A DNA stretch of 64,000 nucleotides from Polymorphobacter fuscus (lineage in GTDB: Bacteria > Pseudomonadota > Alphaproteobacteria > Sphingomonadales > Sphingomonadaceae). Below, one piece after another: positions 29,970-40,247 of this stretch. Positions within the stretch are counted from its first letter, which is position 1; the number at the start of each line of letters is the position of its first letter. The stretch covers positions 2,046,001 through 2,110,000 of the forward strand of contig NZ_JAATJI010000001.1 of assembly GCF_011927825.1 (NCBI RefSeq). The letters are read 5' to 3'. Made by a program: the position numbers and the translations under genes. The notes under the pieces were generated by a model. The model was not told the origin of the DNA, searched no databases, and was given only the letters and a program-made list of their open reading frames with translations.

Positions 29970-30415
29970 AACATTCCCATTTCAAGCTTGGCCTCGTCGC
30001 TCATCTTGCCCGGGTCCCATGCCGGGTCCCAGACCAGGTTGACCTCGGAAGACGCCACGCCCGGCACGCTCATCACCCGCATTTCGACTTCGCCGGGCAT
30101 GGTTTCGGCCACCGGGCAATGCGGCGTCGTCAGCGTCATCGTCACCACGGCATGGCCGTCGGCGACCTCGACATTGTAGATCAGTCCCAGGTCATAGATG
30201 TTGACCGGAATCTCGGGGTCGAAGATCTGGCGCAGCGCCGCGACGATCTCGCCGACCAGATCGTCACCCGGTCCCGCATGCAGCGGCTCGGGCGCCTTGT
30301 TCAGAAAGCCTTCGAGATAATCCGGGTTGCGCTCCTGTTGCGCGCGCAGCGGCGGCGCCTTGGCGACAGGCGCCGCCTCGCTGACCTCTTGAACCTCGAA
30401 TGTGCGCTCAGTCAT
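29966..30415 (-). CDS. sufT: SUF system assembly protein SufT (MIP18/DUF59)
   Basis: A 149-residue protein with a DUF59/MIP18 domain (IFDPEIPVNIYDLGLIY, TLTTPHCPVAETMP). SufT assists Fe-S cluster maturation and is common at the end of alphaproteobacterial and Gram-positive SUF operons. An Ala/Glu-rich extension of about 50 residues precedes the domain. It starts 18 bases after the sufS stop and overlaps sufA by 4 bases. The conserved Cys in HCPV is present. Confidence 0.92.
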   Translation of the reverse strand: MTERTFEVQEVSEAAPVAKAPPLRAQQERNPDYLEGFLNKAPEPLHAGPGDDLVGEIVAALRQIFDPEIPVNIYDLGLIYNVEVADGHAVVTMTLTTPHCPVAETMPGEVEMRVMSVPGVASSEVNLVWDPAWDPGKMSDEAKLEMGML

Positions 30416-30433
30416 GTGTCCGTCCTCGAAACT

Positions 30434-31687
30434 TCAAATGTCCGCCGTCACGGCGCCGAAAATGCGTGTCACTCGCTCAATGCCCGCCGCCAGCCGCGCC
30501 ACATCGTCGAGGTCATTGTAGATGCCAAAGCTCGCCCGCGCCGTCGCCGGCACGCCGAGCACCGCCATCAGCGGCTGGGCGCAATGATGCCCGGCGCGGA
30601 TGGCGACACCGCTTTCATCCAATATGGTGCCGATGTCGTGCGGATGCACGCCCCGGATGGCGAAGGACAGGATGCCGGCACTGTCCTGCGGCCCGAACAA
30701 AGTCACCGAATTGATCCGGCCCAATGCCGCCCGCGCCGCCGCGACCAGCGCCGTTTCATGGGCGTGGATCGCGTCCAGCCCGATCGATTCGACATAGTCG
30801 ATCGCCGCCGCCAGCCCGATCACCTCGGCGATCGCCGGCGTTCCCGCCTCGAACCGCTGCGGCGGCGAGGCATAGGTCGTGGCCGCGAAGGTCACCGTCT
30901 CGATCATTGCGCCGCCGCCCTGCACCGGCGGCATCGTGTCGAGCAGGTCGGCTCGCCCCCACAGCACGCCGATACCCGTCGGGCCATAAAGCTTGTGGCC
31001 CGAAAACACGTAGAAGTCGGCACCCATCGCCTGGACGTCGATCGTCAACCGCGCCGCCGCCTGGCAGCCATCGACGAGCAGCAGCGCGCCGACAGCGTGC
31101 GCCGCGCGCGCGATCCGCGCCACATCGGCGACGCCGCCGAGCACGTTCGACACATGGGCGATGGCAACCAGCTTCGTGCGCGGCGTCAGCAGGGCTTCCA
31201 GCGCGTCCTCATCGATGCGGCCATCGTCCGTCAGCGGCGCCACGTCGATTTCGATACCGGTGCGGTCACGCAGCATCTGCCACGGCACGATATTGCTGTG
31301 ATGTTCGAGCGCCGACAGCAGCACCCGGTCGCCGGCGACGAGGCGCTGGCCCCAGCTCTGCGCCACCAGGTTGATGCCTTCGGTCGCGCCGCGCACGAAG
31401 ACCACCTCCCCGGGAGACGCCGCATGGATGAAGCGCGCCACCGTCTCGCGCGCCGCTTCATAGCGCATGGTCATGGTCGCCGACCGTTCATAGACGCCGC
31501 GATGCACCGTCGCATAATCGGCGCCATAAGCGCGCGCGATGGCATCGATGACGACCTGCGGCTTCTGCGCCGTGGCCGCGGTGTCGAGATAGGCCCAATT
31601 GCCGGCAAGCCCGGGGAAATCGGCCTTCCGGCTTCCCTCCGGAACGCGGGTCGCGTCGGACGTCTGTTCGGCCAGCACGCCGCTCAT
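30434..31687 (-). CDS. sufS: Cysteine desulfurase SufS
   Basis: SufS is a PLP enzyme that takes sulfur from cysteine for Fe-S assembly. The 417-residue protein has NWAYLDTAATAQKP, the PLP lysine in FSGHKLYGPTG, and the catalytic cysteine at residue 369 (RAGHHCAQP). The ATG at 31687 overlaps the sufD stop (ATGA); the open reading beyond it to 31882 lies inside sufD and is a shadow. No sufE or sufU is in the operon. Confidence 0.95.
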   Translation of the reverse strand: MSGVLAEQTSDATRVPEGSRKADFPGLAGNWAYLDTAATAQKPQVVIDAIARAYGADYATVHRGVYERSATMTMRYEAARETVARFIHAASPGEVVFVRGATEGINLVAQSWGQRLVAGDRVLLSALEHHSNIVPWQMLRDRTGIEIDVAPLTDDGRIDEDALEALLTPRTKLVAIAHVSNVLGGVADVARIARAAHAVGALLLVDGCQAAARLTIDVQAMGADFYVFSGHKLYGPTGIGVLWGRADLLDTMPPVQGGGAMIETVTFAATTYASPPQRFEAGTPAIAEVIGLAAAIDYVESIGLDAIHAHETALVAAARAALGRINSVTLFGPQDSAGILSFAIRGVHPHDIGTILDESGVAIRAGHHCAQPLMAVLGVPATARASFGIYNDLDDVARLAAGIERVTRIFGAVTADI

Positions 31688-32427
31688 GCCACGGCCTCCA
31701 GCAGCGCCGTCACCCGCGCTTCGGCGGCTTCGCGCGCGTCGTCGTCGCCGATCCCGGCGAGCGCATCCGACAGGAACGCGCGCGTCAGCAGCGCCTGCGC
31801 CGCCAGCGGCGGCACACCGCGGCTTTCGAGATAGAACAACGCATTGCGGTCGAGTTCGCCGACCGTCGCACCATGGGCGCATTTGACGTCATCGGCAAAA
31901 ATCTCCAGCTCGGGCTTGGCATTCGCCGTCGCACCCCGGTCGAGCAACAGTGCCTTGAACGACTGCGCCGCATCGGTCTGCTGGCCGGCGCGTGCCACGG
32001 CCACCTTGCCGAGATAGGTCGCGGTCGCCGTGCCGCCCGCCACGCAGCGGACGACCTGCTTGCTCACCGCCCCCGGCCCCAGATGGCGCACCGTGGTGAC
32101 GATCTCCAGCACCTGCTCGCCGCCGGCGATGATGATGCCGCCAAGGTCGAAGCGTGCGCCGGCATGCAGCGCCACGTCGAGCGCCACCCGCCCATAGGCA
32201 CCGCCGCTGTTGATGATGTGGAAGGCCAGTGCGCCGCCCGCCTCGATCACCACGTCGAACTGGCGGATGGTCGCGCTGCCCGGACCGGCATCCTGCACGA
32301 CCATCCGCGTCTCCGCCGTACCGGCCGCGACCTGGACGACTTCGGCCGCCACCGGCCAGGCGCGTGCCACCTGCGCGATATCGCTGTACCGCCAATCCTC
32401 CAGCCGCCGGGTCGGGACCGCCGTCAC
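31684..32427 (-). CDS. sufD: SUF scaffold protein SufD
   Basis: SufD joins SufB and SufC in the cluster-building scaffold. The 247-residue protein is short compared with E. coli SufD (about 420), keeping mostly the C-terminal beta-helix and the conserved DDVKCAHGATVGELD and LESRGVP segments. This short form is usual in alphaproteobacteria. It starts with GTG overlapping the sufC stop (GTGA, 32424-32427) and overlaps sufS at its end. Confidence 0.93.
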   Translation of the reverse strand: MTAVPTRRLEDWRYSDIAQVARAWPVAAEVVQVAAGTAETRMVVQDAGPGSATIRQFDVVIEAGGALAFHIINSGGAYGRVALDVALHAGARFDLGGIIIAGGEQVLEIVTTVRHLGPGAVSKQVVRCVAGGTATATYLGKVAVARAGQQTDAAQSFKALLLDRGATANAKPELEIFADDVKCAHGATVGELDRNALFYLESRGVPPLAAQALLTRAFLSDALAGIGDDDAREAAEARVTALLEAVA

Positions 32428-33164
32428 GCCGCGATCGCCGTATAGCCATCGGCTTCGAGCACATGCGCCAGTTCCGGGCCGCCAGTGCGCACGATCCGCC
32501 CCGCCACCAGCACATGGACATAATCCGGCACGACATAGTCGAGTAGCCGCTGATAATGGGTGATCAGCAGCGTCGCGCGATCGGGCGACCGCATCCGGTT
32601 GATGCCGTCCGACACCACCCGCAGCGCATCGATGTCGAGGCCGCTGTCGGTCTCGTCGAGCACCGCCAGCCGGGGTTCGAGCACCGCCATCTGCACCATT
32701 TCGTTGCGCTTCTTCTCGCCGCCCGAAAACCCCTGGTTCACCGAACGCTTGAGCATCTCATAAGGCAGCCCCAGCTCCGCCGCCGCCGCCTTGACCAGCT
32801 TCATGAACTCGGCACCCGAAGCTTCGGTCTCGCCGCGCAACACACGCTGGGCGTTGAGCGCCGTGCGCAGGAACATCAGGTTCGATACGCCGGGGATTTC
32901 GACGGGATATTGCAGCCCCAGGAACACGCCGGCGGCGGCGCGCTCGTGCGGTGCCAGGGCCAGCAGGTCGGACCCCATGAAGGTCACCGACCCGCCCGTC
33001 ACTTCGTAACCGGCGCGCCCGGCGAGCACATAGGACAGCGTCGACTTGCCGGCGCCGTTCGGCCCCATGATGGCATGGACCTCGCCGCCGCCGACCGTCA
33101 GCGACAGCCCGTTGAGGATGGTCTTGCCGTCGATTTCGGCGCGAAGATTGTCGATGACGAGCAT
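32424..33164 (-). CDS. sufC: SUF system ATPase SufC
   Basis: SufC is the ABC-type ATPase of the SufBCD complex. The 246-residue protein has Walker A GPNGAGKS (34-41), the Q-loop LGLQYPVEIPG, the signature NQGFSGGEKKRNE and Walker B AVLDETDSGLD. The ATG at 33164 overlaps the stop of the lipoprotein gene (TAATG). Earlier in-frame codons lie inside that gene and are not used. Confidence 0.96.
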   Translation of the reverse strand: MLVIDNLRAEIDGKTILNGLSLTVGGGEVHAIMGPNGAGKSTLSYVLAGRAGYEVTGGSVTFMGSDLLALAPHERAAAGVFLGLQYPVEIPGVSNLMFLRTALNAQRVLRGETEASGAEFMKLVKAAAAELGLPYEMLKRSVNQGFSGGEKKRNEMVQMAVLEPRLAVLDETDSGLDIDALRVVSDGINRMRSPDRATLLITHYQRLLDYVVPDYVHVLVAGRIVRTGGPELAHVLEADGYTAIAA

Positions 33165-33552
33165 TAGTTCACCTTTTTCGGGTCGGCCGTCTGGCGCTGG
33201 ACAATGGCAACCACTGTCTGCTGGCGCAGTTCGTCCTCGATGGTGGCGATCGACGCTTCGGCGACCGCCTTCGACTGGTCGATGCTGAACTTGGGATGGC
33301 CGATCTGGTGGAAGGCGATGACATCGGCCATCAGCGCGTTGCGCTGGTCCTTGCACGCCAGCACGACACGATTGGCGATCGACCCGGCAGCGTCGCCAGC
33401 GACATCGGCGGAGCCTGCGCCCCGGGTGATGCAATCCGAATAGGCCTTGGTCGCCGCATCCATCTTCGCCTGCTGCGCCGCGCCTTCGGTCGGCCGGGGC
33501 GGCGCGGCGGGCGAACAGGCGGCGAGCAGCAGGGCAAGGCCGAGGACGCGCC

Positions 33553-33556
<4 letters not shown>
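33164..33556 (-). CDS. Lipoprotein embedded in the SUF operon
   Basis: A 130-residue predicted lipoprotein: short leader and lipobox LAAC (Cys14), then a mostly helical body with two cysteines (SDCITRG, LACKDQR) and a charged C-terminus. I recognise no family. It overlaps sufB by 4 bases (ATGA) and sufC by 1 base (TAATG), so it is translated within the operon. A lipoprotein would be outside the cytoplasm, where SUF does not act, which makes the position odd. Confidence 0.78.
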
Positions 33557-35060
<1,504 letters not shown>

Positions 35061-35064
<4 letters not shown>

Positions 35065-35531
35065 GCTTCCACTTTCTCGGTCGCGCACACCGCGGCGGGC
35101 ACGGGCCCGGCAGTCTGCACCGCCGGCTGCAACAGGTCGGCAAGCGTTACCGCTGCCAGTGCGTCGCGTACCGCACGATTGATCGGGCCCCAATGGCCCC
35201 TGACGCCGCAATGGCCCTCGATGGCGCAATTGCTCGTTTCGCCCGCCTGGCAGTTGGTCAGCGCGATCGGGCCATCGACAGCCTCGACGATCGCAGCGAC
35301 GCTGATCGCGGCCGGACGCAACGCCAGCGAAAATCCACCGGCGACGCCGCGCGACGCCGTCAGCAGGCCGCCGCGCGCCAACGTTCCCATCAGCTTGGCG
35401 ACCGTCGGCGCCGGAATTCCGGTCACGTCCGCCACCCGCGCCGCCGACAGCCTGACGCCCGGCTCGCGCGCCGCTGCTGTCATCACCACGACGGCGTAAT
35501 CGGCAAGGTTGGTGAGGCGGATCAAGGGCAA
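35061..35531 (-). CDS. Rrf2-family SUF regulator
   Basis: A 156-residue Rrf2/IscR-like repressor with a winged helix ([37 protein letters not shown] in part) and three cysteines ([17 protein letters not shown]) suited to bind an Fe-S cluster. It leads the SUF operon, so it probably senses cluster supply and represses its own operon. Starts are TTG at 35531 or, with better spacing from AGGG, TTG at 35525. A perfect inverted repeat sits just upstream. Confidence 0.92.
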
Positions 35532-35538
35532 CCCTTAA

Positions 35539-35559
35539 AGCGGAGTAATTTCATCCGCT
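35539..35559. promoter_or_regulatory. Candidate Rrf2 operator before the SUF operon
   Basis: AGCGGA-N9-TCCGCT, a perfect inverted repeat 8 bases upstream of the regulator's first TTG. Its position suggests autoregulation; the site is not a match I can tie to a published consensus. Confidence 0.5.
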
Positions 35560-35617
35560 ATGTGGGGCGAAAGCGCCGAAAGTCAATGCCGAAGCGCTCC
35601 CGCTGAGCTGGGCTCGC

Positions 35618-37468
35618 TCAGGGCTCCTGCGCATATTGCTTCGCCGACGCGATCCACGCATCGACATTCTCCTCGAGGATGTCGAGCGGCACCGCACCGG
35701 TCTTCAGCACGACATTGTGAAAGTCGCGAATGTCGAAATTGTCGGGTCCCAAGGCCTTTTCCGCCCGGTCGCGCAGCTCCGAAATCTTCAGCCGGCCGAC
35801 CATGTACGCCGTCGCCTGGCCCGGATAGACAGCATAGCGCTCGATCGCCTTTTCGATCCCGCCCAGCGGTTCGGCGCTGTTCGCGGTCAGATATTTGATC
35901 GCGTCCTCGCGGCTCCAGTGCTTGTCGTGGATGCCGGTGTCGACGACCAGCCGGATGGCGCGATGCAGTTCCAGCTGCAGCCGCCCGAAATCGTCGTTGG
36001 GGTCGGCATATTGCCCCATCTCCTTCGCCAGCTTTTCCGAATACAGCCCCCAGCCCTCGCTGTACGCGGTAAAGCCGCCGAACTTGCGGAACGCCGGAAC
36101 ATTCTTCAACTCCGTCGAATTGGCCCGCTCGAGATGATGCCCCGGCAGCCCTTCATGGTAGATCAGCGGCTCGATCTCGGTCGTCGGCATGTCGGCCATG
36201 CGGTAGAGATTGACATAGACCGTTCCGGGCCGTGACCCATCCTCCGCCGGCGACTGGTAGAATGCCTTGCCCGCCGACTGCTCGCGGAACGGCTCGACTG
36301 CTTTCACCACCACCGGTGCCTTGGGCAGGTTGGCGAAATATTGCGGCAGCTTGGGGCGGATATCGTCGAGGAAGGCGTTGGCGCGCTTCAGATATTCCGC
36401 CTTGCCGGCCTCGCCTTCCGGCAGGTTGAAGGCCTTGTTGTTGCGCATATACGCCAGGAATTCGGGCAGAGCGCCCTTGAAGCCGGTCTTCCTGGCAATC
36501 TCCATCATCTCGCCATGGATGCGTTCGACCTGCGCCAGCCCCAGCGCGTGGATCTGCGCCGCGGTCATGTCGGTCGTCGTGTAATTGGCCAGGTTGGCGG
36601 CGTAATAGGCGGCGCCGTCCTTGAACCGCCAGATGCCGTCGATGGTGCCGGCCTTCTTCTCCTGCGCCTCCATCGCCGTCACCAGCCGCCGATACGCCGG
36701 CTGCACGCTGGTCAGCAGCGCCTTCGTCGCGTCGGCCACCAGCGCATCCTTTTCGCCCGGCGCGATGTCGAGTCTGGCGACCTTGGCCTTGAAGTCGGCA
36801 AGCAGCGGCGAATCGACCCCGGAGTTGTCGAACGGCGCACCCTTCACCGTGTTGCGGGCATCGTTGATGACATAGGGATAGACCCATTTCGGCGGCATCA
36901 CACCGGCCCTGGCGCGCGTTTCGCTGGTCGCGATTTCCTGGTCGAGCGCCGGGCCGATGCCCTGCAACCGCGCCACATAGGCCTGAGCATCGGCCTTGGT
37001 CTTGATACCATGGATGTTGATCAGGAACGCCGGATATTCGCTCTGCGCGCCGTTCATCTGGTCAAAGACATAATTGTCATGGCGGAAGCGGAAGCCGGCA
37101 TCGCGGCGCTGCATCGCCTTTTCGAACAACCGGTATGACAGCTTCGAATCGGGGCTGAGATCGGCCTTGGCAAAGCGCGCCCGCATGTCCGCCAGCGCCT
37201 TCTGGTCGGCGTCATGGTTGCGGATCGCCGCGGCGTCGCTGCCGTCGTTCCATTTGTCCTGGTCGGTCTTGATGCCGCGATAGCTTTGCCCCTGCGGGCT
37301 GCGCGCCAGCTGCGCCTTGTCATAGGCATCGAAGAACGCCGCCAGTTCGGCATCGGCGGCGGTCGCCGGCTTTGCCGCGGGCGCAGCCGCAGCGGCGGGC
37401 GCCGGCGCCTGCGCGAGCAACGGGGCGGGCAGGATCAAGGCGGCGGCGAGCAGGTAAATGTGGCGCAT
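35618..37468 (-). CDS. Exported DUF885 protein (first copy)
   Basis: A 616-residue exported protein: signal peptide MRHIYLLAAALILPAPLLA, an Ala/Pro-rich linker, then a DUF885 domain with the metallopeptidase-like motif YHEGLPGHHLE. Related proteins act as dipeptidases or carboxypeptidases, but activity here is not shown. Further conserved parts are SEGWGLYSEKL, VVDTGIH and PGQATAYMVG. A second DUF885 gene lies at 44425-46260. The two are clearly homologous but diverged. Confidence 0.88.
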   Translation of the reverse strand: MRHIYLLAAALILPAPLLAQAPAPAAAAAPAAKPATAADAELAAFFDAYDKAQLARSPQGQSYRGIKTDQDKWNDGSDAAAIRNHDADQKALADMRARFAKADLSPDSKLSYRLFEKAMQRRDAGFRFRHDNYVFDQMNGAQSEYPAFLINIHGIKTKADAQAYVARLQGIGPALDQEIATSETRARAGVMPPKWVYPYVINDARNTVKGAPFDNSGVDSPLLADFKAKVARLDIAPGEKDALVADATKALLTSVQPAYRRLVTAMEAQEKKAGTIDGIWRFKDGAAYYAANLANYTTTDMTAAQIHALGLAQVERIHGEMMEIARKTGFKGALPEFLAYMRNNKAFNLPEGEAGKAEYLKRANAFLDDIRPKLPQYFANLPKAPVVVKAVEPFREQSAGKAFYQSPAEDGSRPGTVYVNLYRMADMPTTEIEPLIYHEGLPGHHLERANSTELKNVPAFRKFGGFTAYSEGWGLYSEKLAKEMGQYADPNDDFGRLQLELHRAIRLVVDTGIHDKHWSREDAIKYLTANSAEPLGGIEKAIERYAVYPGQATAYMVGRLKISELRDRAEKALGPDNFDIRDFHNVVLKTGAVPLDILEENVDAWIASAKQYAQEP

Positions 37469-37582
37469 GAAACCTCGCGGGCAAACAATCGATGCTGCCT
37501 GCTAGCGCCGATTGCCACGCCTGCAAACAGCTTGCGAAAACGCCCATCGCAAGCGCGCGCCTTTCCCGCTACGTCGCCGCGC

Positions 37583-38482
37583 ATGTCCACGTCCGCTGCC
37601 ACCGCCGCACCTGCCGCGCCCCCGCGCCTCGCCTTTCCGGCGATGCTCGCCGGCAGCGCCGCGCTGGCGTTCGGCCCATGGATGGTGCGGCTGGCCGATG
37701 TGCCACCGGCGGCCAGCGCCTTCTGGCGGCTGGCGCTGGCCGTCGTGCCGCTGCTCCTCCTCGCGCGCCTCGTCGCCGGATCGACCGCGCGCATGGCCCA
37801 GGGTCTCGATCGCCGGGCACTGGCGCTGATCGCGCTCGCCGGCGTCTTCTTCGCCAGCGACCTCATCCTCTGGCATTTCGGTATCGTCCGCACCACGCTT
37901 GCCAATGCAACGCTGCTCTCGAACGCCGCCAGCTTCCTGCTGCCGCTCTGGGGTTTCGTGGTCCTGCGCCACCGGCCGGGGCGCAAGGCCCTGCTCGCCA
38001 TCGGCTTCGCGCTCGCCGGCACCTTGCTCCTTGTCGGCCAAAGCGCCGAAGTGTCGCAACAGCATCTGTTCGGCGACCTGCTCTGCCTCGGCGCCGCGGT
38101 CCTTTACACAGGCTATCTGATCGTCGTCGACGGCGTCCGCGGGCGAGTCGCGGCGCTGCCGCTGCTGGCCATTTCCACGCTTGCCGGCGCTGTCTTCCTG
38201 CTGCCGTTCGCGCTCGCCAGCGGCAATATCTGGCCGGGCGACTGGACCCCGCTGCTGCTGCTGGCGCTGGGCAGCCAGGTCATCGGCCAGGGACTGGTGG
38301 TCTATGCCGTCGGCCATCTGCGGCCGCTCGTCGTCGGCCTGACCTTGCTCATCCAGCCGGCGATCAGCGCCACCATCGGCGCGCTGCGCTTCGGCGAAAT
38401 CCCCGGCCCGGTCGAAATTGCCGGGGCGGCGCTGGTGGTGGCGGCGCTGGTGCTGGTCCGGCTGCCTGACCGGCGCCGCTAG
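37583..38482 (+). CDS. EamA-family (DMT) transporter
   Basis: A 299-residue inner-membrane protein with about ten hydrophobic helices in two EamA repeats (for example LAGVFFASDLILWHFGI and GLTLLIQPAISATIGALRFGE split). DMT/EamA exporters move amino acids or other metabolites; the substrate is unknown. The ATG at 37583 gives a short Ala/Pro-rich cytoplasmic start. The in-frame extension to 37214 overlaps the DUF885 gene and is a shadow. The stop overlaps the convergent LprI-like gene by 4 bases. Confidence 0.9.
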   Translation: MSTSAATAAPAAPPRLAFPAMLAGSAALAFGPWMVRLADVPPAASAFWRLALAVVPLLLLARLVAGSTARMAQGLDRRALALIALAGVFFASDLILWHFGIVRTTLANATLLSNAASFLLPLWGFVVLRHRPGRKALLAIGFALAGTLLLVGQSAEVSQQHLFGDLLCLGAAVLYTGYLIVVDGVRGRVAALPLLAISTLAGAVFLLPFALASGNIWPGDWTPLLLLALGSQVIGQGLVVYAVGHLRPLVVGLTLLIQPAISATIGALRFGEIPGPVEIAGAALVVAALVLVRLPDRRR

Positions 38483-39273
38483 TATCGCTCGAGGCGCTTC
38501 AGCCGCCGCGTCGCCAGCCGGGTGATGCACGCCGGCGTCCGGCAAGCGCCGCGAGCATTGAGAAACGCCGCCTGTTCGCGATCGAGCCGGCGTTCCGCCG
38601 CCGCCCCGCCGCGTTCGACGGCCACCCGATATGCCGCGGCCACGGCGCCATCGAGTCGCGCGAGCGTCGGCGAGGCACAGATCATCTGCTGGGCATCGGT
38701 GCTGGCATAGCGGCAGTTGAAGCTCGGCCCCGTGATCGGCGCCGCCTTGACCGGCCGGGGCCTCGCTGGCGCCGGCGGTTCGGCTGCCGCCGGTTCGGGA
38801 GCGCGAGCGATGACCTGCGGCCGGGGTTCGATGACCGCCGCGGGCAGGGCGATTTCTGCGGCCGGCACGGCCGGCGCTGCAACCTCGGGCGCTGTGGTCG
38901 GGGCCGGGGCCGGTGCCGGCACGGGCGCCTGGACCGGCATCGGCAGGTCGGCAGGGGCAAGCCGCGGCCCGATCGCACTGTGCAGGCCCCAGCCGGCAGT
39001 CGCCGCCAGCACCAGGGCAGCCGCTGCGCCGCCGATCCGGGTGAGGCGCCCGCTGCCGGTGGTCATCGGTGAGGCTGCTGCCGGTTGCGGCCGGATCGGC
39101 GGCGCCGCCGGCGGTCGCGCCACGGGCGACGGCCGCGGCACAGGCGGGGTGACAGGGGCCGGCCCGCGGACATCTGCGGCAGGGCCGGCCGGCGTGGCCG
39201 GCGTGACCGGACGCGTATCGGTCAGGCCCAGTTGCTGCGCCTTGCGATATCGCCACGCTTCGTCGTCCGACAC
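38479..39273 (-). CDS. Membrane-anchored protein with an LprI-like domain
   Basis: A 264-residue protein: hydrophilic cytoplasmic N-terminus (SDDEAWRYRKAQQLGL), one membrane helix near residues 75-91 (GGAAAALVLAATAGWGL), a long Pro/Ala-rich periplasmic linker, and a C-terminal DUF1311/LprI-type domain with four cysteines (FNCRYAS, MICASP, GACRTPACI). LprI inhibits lysozyme in mycobacteria; whether this one does is unknown. The GTG at 39273 has GGAGG upstream. It lies 20 bases after trhO and may be co-transcribed with it. Confidence 0.78.
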   Translation of the reverse strand: MSDDEAWRYRKAQQLGLTDTRPVTPATPAGPAADVRGPAPVTPPVPRPSPVARPPAAPPIRPQPAAASPMTTGSGRLTRIGGAAAALVLAATAGWGLHSAIGPRLAPADLPMPVQAPVPAPAPAPTTAPEVAAPAVPAAEIALPAAVIEPRPQVIARAPEPAAAEPPAPARPRPVKAAPITGPSFNCRYASTDAQQMICASPTLARLDGAVAAAYRVAVERGGAAAERRLDREQAAFLNARGACRTPACITRLATRRLKRLERY

Positions 39274-39293
39274 GGCAAATCCTCCCGCCGTCT

Positions 39294-40247
39294 TTACGGA
39301 CTGGTTACCATTTCGGTTGCATGAACGAAAGCGCAACGGCCGCCGATGTGCACCTGTCCCCGCGCCGCCGCCAGCGCCGCCTGGCGATGCCGTTCGGCCG
39401 CCCCGGCGCGCTGCCCGGCGTCGCGCGTGCCGGCGCACGCCGGACAGGCGACGCCTTCGACATACAGCGGCGCGGCGCGGTCGGCGGCGCTGACCGGCAT
39501 GCGGCAGCCACGACACAGCGCATGCGTGCCGGGTTCCAGGCCATGCCCGAGCGCCACCCGCTCGTCGAAGACGAAGCACTCGCCCTGCCAGCGGCTGGCA
39601 TCTGCCGGCACGTCCTCCAGATATTTCAGGATGCCGCCCTGAAGGTGAAAGACCTGGTCGACGCCTTCGGCCTTCAGGAACGCCGTTGCCTTTTCGCAGC
39701 GGATGCCGCCGGTGCAGAACATAGCCACTCGTGCGCCCTCGCGGCCGGCGAACAGGGCGTCGCGATTGGCGCGGAACCAGCCCGGAAAATCGCGAAAGCT
39801 GGTGGTCGCCGGGTTGATCGCGCCGGCAAAGCTGCCCACCGCCACCTCGTAATCGTTGCGCGTGTCGATGACGATCGTCGCCGGGTCATCGATCAGGGCA
39901 TTCCAGTCCGCCGGCGCCACATAGGCGCCGCCGCGTGTCACATCGACGTCGGGCAGGCCCATGGTGACGATCTCGGCCTTCAACCGCACCTTCAGCCGGT
40001 GGAACGGCATCGCGGCGGCCGCCGAATGCTTGACCTCCAGCCCGCCCAGCCCCGGCCAGCCGCGAATGGCCGCGACCACCGCCGCGACGCCCTCCGATGG
40101 CCCCGCAATGGTCCCGTTGATACCCTCGGCCGCCACCAGCAGCGTCCCGCGCACGCCCTGCGCGGCGCACAGATCGTGCAGCGGCGCCACCCGCTCGGCA
40201 CTATCGGGCAGCGGCGCAAAACCATAAAGCGCAACGACGGCGATCAC
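39294..40247 (-). CDS. trhO: tRNA uridine-34 hydroxylase TrhO (YceA rhodanese)
   Basis: TrhO makes 5-hydroxyuridine at position 34 of certain tRNAs using oxygen. The 317-residue protein has the N-terminal ferredoxin-like part (FHRLKVRLKAEIVTMG), the rhodanese domain with catalytic loop FCTGGIRCEKA, and a C-terminal cysteine-rich part (CRGCRMPVS, GVACPACAGT) expected to bind zinc. The GTG start overlaps the amn stop (GTGA, 40244-40247), so it is translationally coupled to amn. Confidence 0.93.
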   Translation of the reverse strand: MIAVVALYGFAPLPDSAERVAPLHDLCAAQGVRGTLLVAAEGINGTIAGPSEGVAAVVAAIRGWPGLGGLEVKHSAAAAMPFHRLKVRLKAEIVTMGLPDVDVTRGGAYVAPADWNALIDDPATIVIDTRNDYEVAVGSFAGAINPATTSFRDFPGWFRANRDALFAGREGARVAMFCTGGIRCEKATAFLKAEGVDQVFHLQGGILKYLEDVPADASRWQGECFVFDERVALGHGLEPGTHALCRGCRMPVSAADRAAPLYVEGVACPACAGTRDAGQRAGAAERHRQAALAAARGQVHIGGRCAFVHATEMVTSP

